This document shows, piece after piece, positions 13,585 to 17,340 of a stretch of 17,340 nucleotides of DNA (its first letter is position 1; the number at the start of each line of letters is the position of its first letter). Location: assembly GCA_045531285.1 (NCBI GenBank), contig JAZSDT010000054.1, positions 1-17,340 of the forward strand. Direction: 5' to 3'. The position numbers were made by a program, and so were the translations under genes. The stretch is from RGIG6353 sp045531285 (GTDB lineage: Bacteria > Bacillota > Clostridia > Oscillospirales > SIG627). The notes below the pieces were generated by a model. It had not been told where the DNA came from, made no database searches, and saw only the letters and a list, made by a program, of their open reading frames with translations.

Positions 13585-14649
13585 ATGAAAAGAATAATGA
13601 AAAGAATTACAGCCTTAATACTTATTGCAATTTCACTTTTGTCACTTGCTTCGTGTACCGATAACAAAGGGACTATAGACAGCAGTGGCGCTATTGTTGC
13701 AGGTGATACCAAGCTCGACGGTGCGGCATACTATTCTGAGCTTTACACTTATAAGAACGATTTTCTTTTTAACTACCTTGGTCTTACCGAGGACAATGCG
13801 GCTATCTGGAGTCAGGACTCGCCCTCTGGCAGAACCGAAACTGTGGGAGAGACACTTTCCAGAATGGCACTTGAGGATATGGTACAGTTTGCATGGGTAG
13901 TTGAATATGCAAAGGACAACGGAGCCGTGCTCAGCGACGAGGACAAGGAGAAGCTCGAGGAAGGCTATCAGAACCTTAAGGACAGCCTTGAAACAGAGGA
14001 AAAGTATCAGGAGTACCTTGCCACACTTAAATTTACAGACGAGACCATAAAGGAATATCTTGAACAGACTCTTTACTATGACAAGGGCTTTGCTCTTCTT
14101 ATAGGTGAAAACGGCTTATATCCCGTAGCCGAAGAAGAATATGACAAGTACTATGAAGATAATTTCTATACTGTAAAGCACATTTTCGTAAACAACGTTT
14201 CAAAAGAGGATGAAGAGGGAAATTCAGTAGCGCTTACAGAGGAAGAAATAAAGGCGCAGAACGAAAAGGCTGACAAGATATACGCTGACCTTGAAAACGG
14301 AGATTCCTTTGATACCCTGTTTATGCTCAGTGAGGACGGTATGCAGAACACCTACCCTGACGGCATTACCTTTACCGAGGGTATGATCGACAGTGCCTAC
14401 GAAGAGGCTGTCAGCAAGCTTGAAATAGGCAAGTACGCAAAGGTGAACGGCACAAACGGAGGAATATACATCGTTTTGAGACAGGAGCTTTCACAATCAG
14501 ACCGCGAGGAATATGACGATTATATCAGAAGCGCCGTTCATTCGGACATACAGTCGGAAATATACACCGATCACAAGAAGGAGGTTACCGTCAACTATGA
14601 CGTTATCAACTCCTACAAGATAGAAGATATTCCTGTAGCAGGTGAATGA
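13585..14649 (+). CDS. SurA/PrsA-like lipoprotein 2 (putative peptidyl-prolyl isomerase)
   Basis: A 354-residue paralogue of the preceding gene. The signal peptide ends in the lipobox LASC with C24. The chaperone-like helical part covers roughly 40-180, rich in acidic and Tyr residues. A parvulin-like block starts at YTVKHIFVNN (about 194-203) and continues with ADKIYADLENGDSFDTLF and a GITFTEGMID turn. The VKHIF strand and the helix before the second half match parvulins better than in copy 1, but catalytic activity is not proven. GGAG lies 7 bases upstream of ATG. It is co-transcribed with copy 1 and ended by a strong terminator. The role is presumably extracytoplasmic folding of exported proteins. 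Confidence 0.82.
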   Translation: MKRIMKRITALILIAISLLSLASCTDNKGTIDSSGAIVAGDTKLDGAAYYSELYTYKNDFLFNYLGLTEDNAAIWSQDSPSGRTETVGETLSRMALEDMVQFAWVVEYAKDNGAVLSDEDKEKLEEGYQNLKDSLETEEKYQEYLATLKFTDETIKEYLEQTLYYDKGFALLIGENGLYPVAEEEYDKYYEDNFYTVKHIFVNNVSKEDEEGNSVALTEEEIKAQNEKADKIYADLENGDSFDTLFMLSEDGMQNTYPDGITFTEGMIDSAYEEAVSKLEIGKYAKVNGTNGGIYIVLRQELSQSDREEYDDYIRSAVHSDIQSEIYTDHKKEVTVNYDVINSYKIEDIPVAGE

Positions 14650-14657
14650 TCAAAAGA

Positions 14658-14691
14658 GGGCTGAAAAAACTCTGTTGGAGTTTTTCAGCCC
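14658..14691. terminator. Bidirectional terminator between lipoprotein 2 and the AraC gene
   Basis: GGGCTGAAAAAACTC (14658-14672) pairs with GAGTTTTTCAGCCC (14678-14691) with a single bulged A and a short loop. It lies in the 47-base gap between two convergent genes and has A and T tracts on both sides, so it can serve both strands. Confidence 0.88.
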
Positions 14692-14696
14692 TTATA

Positions 14697-15512
14697 TTAT
14701 GGCTTTATGCTTTTTCTGTAAGCCGAGGGAGTAATTCCCTCCACCTTTGAAAAAAGCTTGCTGAAATAATAGACGTCGCTTATTCCTACAGCCGAAGCCA
14801 CTGTTTTGAAGTCGATTCCCGCTTCTATCAGCTCCTTTGCCTTACTTATTCTTACGTTGGTAAGATAGGTTATGGGCGCTATTCCCATACATTGCTTGAA
14901 AACTCTGTAAAAGTAGCTTCTTTCCACACCTGCGGCAGCGGCTATATCGTCTATTGATATGTCTGTATTGAAATAGAAGTCCATAAACGCTACTCCTTTG
15001 TCAACACACAGGTCCTTGTGCTTTGCTTTTTGCTTGTTTTTGTTTTTCTCTATGAGAGAGAGGAATTCCAGCAGATAGGCATTCAGTCTCAGCTGAGAAG
15101 GAACATCGTTAGCCTTGAGATAATACATACATTGCTGTACTACTTCTACGGCTGAATTACAGTTTATGTGCAATACGGGTTTTGAATGCGAAACGCCTAT
15201 TGTCTCATACATTTTTTTCCCGTCGGTGCCTACGAAGTTCACAAAGGCAAAATGACATTTGCTGCCGCTTGTGTAATACTTTATTACCTCGCCGGGATAT
15301 ATGCAGAATATATCCCCTGAACCGAAAGGGAACGTGCCGTCAGAGGTTTCCAGATAACCTTGTCCTTCGGTAATGTAGTGTATTATATATTCGCTTCTCA
15401 CGTTGGGACCGTGGCAAAAGCTTTTTTCAAATATTCCTATGCCGCAGGAGTGAAGAGAGAGACTTGAATCAGCTTCACAGCCGTGATTGAGATATATTCC
15501 TTTTACAGACAA
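14697..15512 (-). CDS. AraC-family transcriptional regulator
   Basis: A 271-residue regulator. The N-terminal half is a cupin-like sensing domain (YIIHYITEGQGYLET, then GSGDIFCIYPGEVI). The C-terminal half has the two AraC helix-turn-helix motifs: ISIDDIAAAAGVERSYFYRVF (about 186-206) and FKTVASAVGISDVYYFSKLF (about 235-254), ending with the family signature GITPSAYRK. The frame can begin at GTG 15521, but that codon overlaps the ribosome site GAGGTGAT. TTG 15512, six bases after GAGGTG, is therefore the likelier start. Such cupin-AraC regulators usually sense a sugar and activate a divergent catabolic gene, and here the divergent neighbour is a putative carbohydrate-active enzyme. Confidence 0.93.
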   Translation of the reverse strand: MSVKGIYLNHGCEADSSLSLHSCGIGIFEKSFCHGPNVRSEYIIHYITEGQGYLETSDGTFPFGSGDIFCIYPGEVIKYYTSGSKCHFAFVNFVGTDGKKMYETIGVSHSKPVLHINCNSAVEVVQQCMYYLKANDVPSQLRLNAYLLEFLSLIEKNKNKQKAKHKDLCVDKGVAFMDFYFNTDISIDDIAAAAGVERSYFYRVFKQCMGIAPITYLTNVRISKAKELIEAGIDFKTVASAVGISDVYYFSKLFSKVEGITPSAYRKSIKP

Positions 15513-15529
15513 ATTTATCACCTCGATTT

Positions 15530-15558
15530 ATTTTATCATTTCTTTTTAAAAAAAGCAA
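15530..15558 (-). promoter_or_regulatory. Promoter of the AraC-family gene
   Basis: On the minus strand TTGCTT (15553-15558), 17 bases, then TAAAAT (15530-15535) with a TGA extension, just ahead of the CGAGGTG ribosome site. The leader would be very short. Confidence 0.6.
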
Positions 15559-15589
15559 TAAATTTGCAAAAATAGTCATCATAATTACA

Positions 15590-15618
15590 TTGACTTAAGA
15601 AGTGAATGATGCTATATT
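15590..15618 (+). promoter_or_regulatory. Promoter of the putative glycoside hydrolase gene
   Basis: TTGACT (15590-15595), 17 bases, then TATATT (15613-15618), about 55 bases before the start codon. It lies in the 160-base divergent region shared with the AraC gene, so control by that regulator is likely. I saw no clear repeated AraC half-sites. Confidence 0.65.
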
Positions 15619-15673
15619 TTAAGTAAAAGCAATTGTATTTTTTATAAACAAAATGCACAAAGGAGACAAAAAT

Positions 15674-17340
15674 ATGTACGTACATAGATTAGCGGCACGT
15701 TTTATTAATGACGAGGAAAGACTGGCGGACTTTTTCAAGGCAATGGAGGAATATCCTGACAGCTGTCACCAGGTATGGCTGTCAAGCCTGTACGGATTTC
15801 CAAAGATGGAAAAGCATGCAGAAGCGGCTTTGGATTTTGCAAGGGCTGCCAAAATATTCCGAGAAAAAGGCGTAAGGGTTTCTTTGCAAATATCCAACAC
15901 CTTAGGACACGGACCTTCGGGGCTTTCCAATGACAATACAGGACTTTTTGACGATGAGGACAACCTTATTATCGGAGAGGATGGCAAAAGGAGTAATTGT
16001 ATCGTATGTGCAACTTCTCCCAAATTTCTTTCTTATCTTGCCGAGGAAGTAAAGCTTTATCTTGAAGCTGTAAAGCCGGAGGGAATATGGGTGGATGACG
16101 ATTTGAGACTCTGTCGGGACCACGTTTGTTATTGTGACAGATGTATGAAGATATTCAATGAAAAGAACTCCCTGAATGTGACCCGTGAAGACGTAGTCAA
16201 TAATATGCATTCCGATAAAGAGCTGAGAGCCAAGTGGGTGGAATATAACGCATGGCGTATGGGCAACGTGGCAAGAGTTGTGGGTGAGGCTATACACAAA
16301 TATTCTCCCGATACATACCCCGCGTTACAGAACGGTGCTCACGGTTTTTTCAAGGGCAACTGGCAGAAGGCTGTATATGATGAATACTACCGTACTACAG
16401 GCAACGAAGGTCATTACAGACCGGGCGGCGGCGCTTATGACGACGTTAATCCCAACAATTTCTTTACAAAGAGCTACTATTTTGCGTTGCAGACAAGATG
16501 GCTGCCTGAAAGTGTTACCGACATTTGTCCTGAGGTGGAAAATCTTCCCGACGTGGTTTATGGCAAATCCATTGCCGGTCAGACCTTTGAAATGGCGTAT
16601 TATTTTGCGGCAACAGAAGCAACAACTATGAGCTTTGCTACAATGATGAGAGTATACGAGCCTATGTCCTGGCTCACGCTCCAGATGAAAGCGATGTCGA
16701 AAAATTATAAGTACTTCAAGAGAATGGCGGATGTAAATCTCAAAACACGTATGGGAGGCGTTGAGACTGCAATGGCAGACACTCCGTGGAAGGTGCTTGA
16801 TTCAAAGGAACCGTTTGACTGGGAGCCTCACCTTATTTTTGAAACCACCGAGTTTATGCACTGTGCTATTCCTGTGTCGCTTTACAAGAATAACAGAGGT
16901 GCGTATATTCTTCACGGAAAGCACGCCGAGGGAATGACTGACCAAGAGCTTGAAGCACTGCTTTCAAAGAACGTGTTCTGCGATGGCAGGGCAGTTGAGG
17001 TCATAACCGAAAGAGGACTTGGAGATAGGTTGGGAATAAAGGTGGAAAAGCGTGATATGAGACAGTACACCGAAGCTTATACAGACCATCCTATCTGCGG
17101 AAAGACTACTTCAAAGAGCTGGTCAATGAACTTTTTCGGCTCGGTTCACTACGTTATTACCGAAGGGGAATTTGAAACGGTTACAGAGTACAGGAGCACA
17201 CGCGATTTCAGTGATTTGGGCGGCGTTGCCGGTGCTGTTGTAAATACCAAGTCGTGCGGTAAATGGTATGTATGCGGTTATACCCCATGGACTTGGCAGG
17301 GTGTATTGAGCTTTGACAAGAGAAACCAATATCTCAGGGC
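15674..17340 (+). CDS. Large putative glycoside-hydrolase-like protein, 3' end outside window
   Basis: An open frame of at least 555 codons running off the right edge, starting at ATG 15674 with GGAG 8 bases upstream. No signal peptide, so it is probably cytoplasmic. The first ~400 residues look like a TIM barrel: short strands such as VRVSLQISN and GIWVDDDLRL alternate with helices. D141-D143 form an acidic cluster at a strand end, followed by a cysteine-rich turn containing CRDHVCYCDRCM, which could bind metal. Later parts (GAYILHGKHAEGMTDQELEALLS, then GRAVEVITERGLGDRLGI) recall the trimerisation and C-terminal domains of GH42-like enzymes. I cannot assign a named family. The divergent AraC gene with a cupin sensor supports a role in sugar or glycoside use. 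Confidence 0.7.
   Translation, partial: MYVHRLAARFINDEERLADFFKAMEEYPDSCHQVWLSSLYGFPKMEKHAEAALDFARAAKIFREKGVRVSLQISNTLGHGPSGLSNDNTGLFDDEDNLIIGEDGKRSNCIVCATSPKFLSYLAEEVKLYLEAVKPEGIWVDDDLRLCRDHVCYCDRCMKIFNEKNSLNVTREDVVNNMHSDKELRAKWVEYNAWRMGNVARVVGEAIHKYSPDTYPALQNGAHGFFKGNWQKAVYDEYYRTTGNEGHYRPGGGAYDDVNPNNFFTKSYYFALQTRWLPESVTDICPEVENLPDVVYGKSIAGQTFEMAYYFAATEATTMSFATMMRVYEPMSWLTLQMKAMSKNYKYFKRMADVNLKTRMGGVETAMADTPWKVLDSKEPFDWEPHLIFETTEFMHCAIPVSLYKNNRGAYILHGKHAEGMTDQELEALLSKNVFCDGRAVEVITERGLGDRLGIKVEKRDMRQYTEAYTDHPICGKTTSKSWSMNFFGSVHYVITEGEFETVTEYRSTRDFSDLGGVAGAVVNTKSCGKWYVCGYTPWTWQGVLSFDKRNQYLR

Noticed and set aside
16278..16631. 117-codon plus-strand frame in the last gene
   Set aside because: It is out of frame with the long open frame 15674-17340, which has a ribosome site and coherent protein character throughout.

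Overview
The window looks like a chromosome segment from a low-to-mid G+C Firmicute, most likely a gut-type Clostridia. The signs are strong AGGAGG-type ribosome binding sites, sigma-A promoters with 17-base spacers, intrinsic terminators, an SdpR/SdpI pair, SurA/PrsA-like lipoproteins and a large serine recombinase. The left ~7 kb is visibly more AT-rich than the mfd region to its right and reads as a horizontally acquired island. I found no complete tRNA, rRNA or CRISPR array.

Layout. (1) Bases 1-2733: the end of a mobile element, with a small helix-turn-helix protein, a protein carrying a HEPN-like Rx6H motif and a large serine recombinase whose reading frame runs through a perfect hairpin. 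(2) Bases 2833-7044: a restriction-modification (R-M) cluster. Rightward: an XRE regulator, a cytosine-5 methyltransferase (MTase A) and two tandem paralogous PD-(D/E)XK endonucleases (R1, R2) that resemble R.HhaI along their length. Leftward and convergent: a methyltransferase (MTase B) that is very close to M.HhaI, so GCGC is the predicted target, and a small accessory protein. (3) Bases 7045-7410: gene-free, with a 17-bp hairpin, a tRNA T-arm-like scrap and a palindromic repeat. (4) Bases 7411-8838: an sdpR-sdpI operon with a consensus promoter and an inverted-repeat operator. (5) Bases 8835-14691: mfd, then two tandem SurA/PrsA-like lipoproteins closed by a terminator. (6) Bases 14697-17340: an AraC regulator divergent from a large protein of glycoside-hydrolase-like character that runs off the right edge.

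How it fits together. The R-M cluster looks like two stacked systems sharing one nuclease family: MTase A with R1, and the HhaI-like MTase B with R2. R2 is co-transcribed with the first system but meets its presumed methyltransferase operon tail to tail. The most striking detail is that three GCGC sequences, the predicted target of MTase B, lie in the 17-bp spacer of MTase B's own promoter, while I saw no other GCGC in the roughly 4 kb of R-M genes. This suggests methylation-sensed autoregulation. The HEPN-like protein and recombinase beside it fit a mobile defence island. The flanking genes look like ordinary core functions.

Comparisons with M.HhaI and R.HhaI are from memory of those sequences, not from a search.
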